This document shows, piece after piece, positions 5,251 through 5,345 of a DNA stretch of 5,345 nt. Source of the DNA: an uncultured Actinomycetes bacterium. GTDB taxonomy: Bacteria; Actinomycetota; Actinomycetes; S36-B12. The stretch's first letter is position 1; every line of letters starts with the position of its first letter. Where the stretch lies: contig CAINGG010000241.1 of NCBI GenBank assembly GCA_903848435.1, forward strand, positions 1-5,345, in the 5' to 3' direction. Made by a program: the position numbers and the translations under genes. Below the pieces are notes generated by a model, which ran no database searches, was not told where the DNA came from, and worked only from the letters and a program-made list of their open reading frames with translations.

Positions 5251-5345
5251 TCAGATGGCGATGGCCGGGCCCTCGCCGAAGCGATTGGGTCCCGGCGTGC
5301 TCGGCAGGATCCAGAAGATGATCAGGATGATGAAGCCGATGCCGA
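5251..5345 (-). CDS. DUF805-like membrane protein, C-terminus only (partial)
   Basis: The last 30 codons of a minus-strand gene that enters from the right edge. They read GIGFIILIIFWILPSTPGPN then RFGEGPAIAI and TGA (5253-5251). A hydrophobic helix followed by LPSTPGPNRFG matches the conserved end of DUF805 proteins (last helix then PGTPGPNxYG), small four-helix inner-membrane proteins of unknown role. It is co-oriented with the S51-like gene, with a 53-bp gap. Only the tail is visible, so length and start cannot be judged. Confidence 0.75.
   Translation of the reverse strand, partial: GIGFIILIIFWILPSTPGPNRFGEGPAIAI

Noticed and set aside
1..5345. A defence island, biosynthetic cluster, CRISPR array or mobile element.
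   Set aside because: No nuclease, transposase, integrase, direct-repeat array or pathway partners were seen, and the genes alternate in strand without a common theme.

Overview
The window is very GC-rich, with G or C dominating third codon positions. It has short intergenic gaps, GTG starts, few Shine-Dalgarno sites, and proteins typical of Actinomycetota (DUF4190-like and DUF805-like membrane proteins, and a GNAT beginning MRLLPGPVEG). I infer an actinobacterial chromosome and cannot name a genus. No rRNA, tRNA, CRISPR array, insertion sequence or integrase was seen, and no stretch over 300 bases lacks a gene.

Layout. 1-125 (-): start of a proline-rich DUF4190-like membrane protein, running off the left edge. 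147-686 (-): a complete GNAT acetyltransferase. About 696-836 (+): a short orphan piece that reads as the C-terminus of CydB, cytochrome bd oxidase subunit II. It has no start and no 5' part, so it looks like a gene remnant. 833-2035 (-): a PLP-dependent class V aminotransferase of the cysteine-desulfurase-like branch (TIGR01976 type). 2076-3950 (+): a five-helix membrane protein with a large extracytoplasmic beta-propeller of unknown function. 3947-5197 (-): a peptidase S51/cyanophycinase-like protein fused to a C-terminal module resembling the DALR/C-terminal region of cysteinyl-tRNA synthetase. 5251-5345 (-): the tail of a DUF805-like membrane protein, running off the right edge.

How the genes work together. 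Orientation alternates and I see no obvious shared pathway, so these look like independent housekeeping or accessory genes rather than one operon. Two architectural themes recur. First, each of the five visible starts has an -A---T hexamer (two are perfect TANNNT) ending 6-7 nt before the start codon, and most lack a convincing ribosome-binding site. This suggests leaderless transcription. Second, both convergent junctions have the two stop codons interlocked on a single CTAG, placed in the loop of an inverted repeat that could act as a bidirectional terminator.

The points most worth a second look are the S51-CysRS-like fusion, the CydB remnant abutting the GNAT start, and the desulfurase-like enzyme that lacks the usual catalytic cysteine. 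I found no clear multi-gene novel system.
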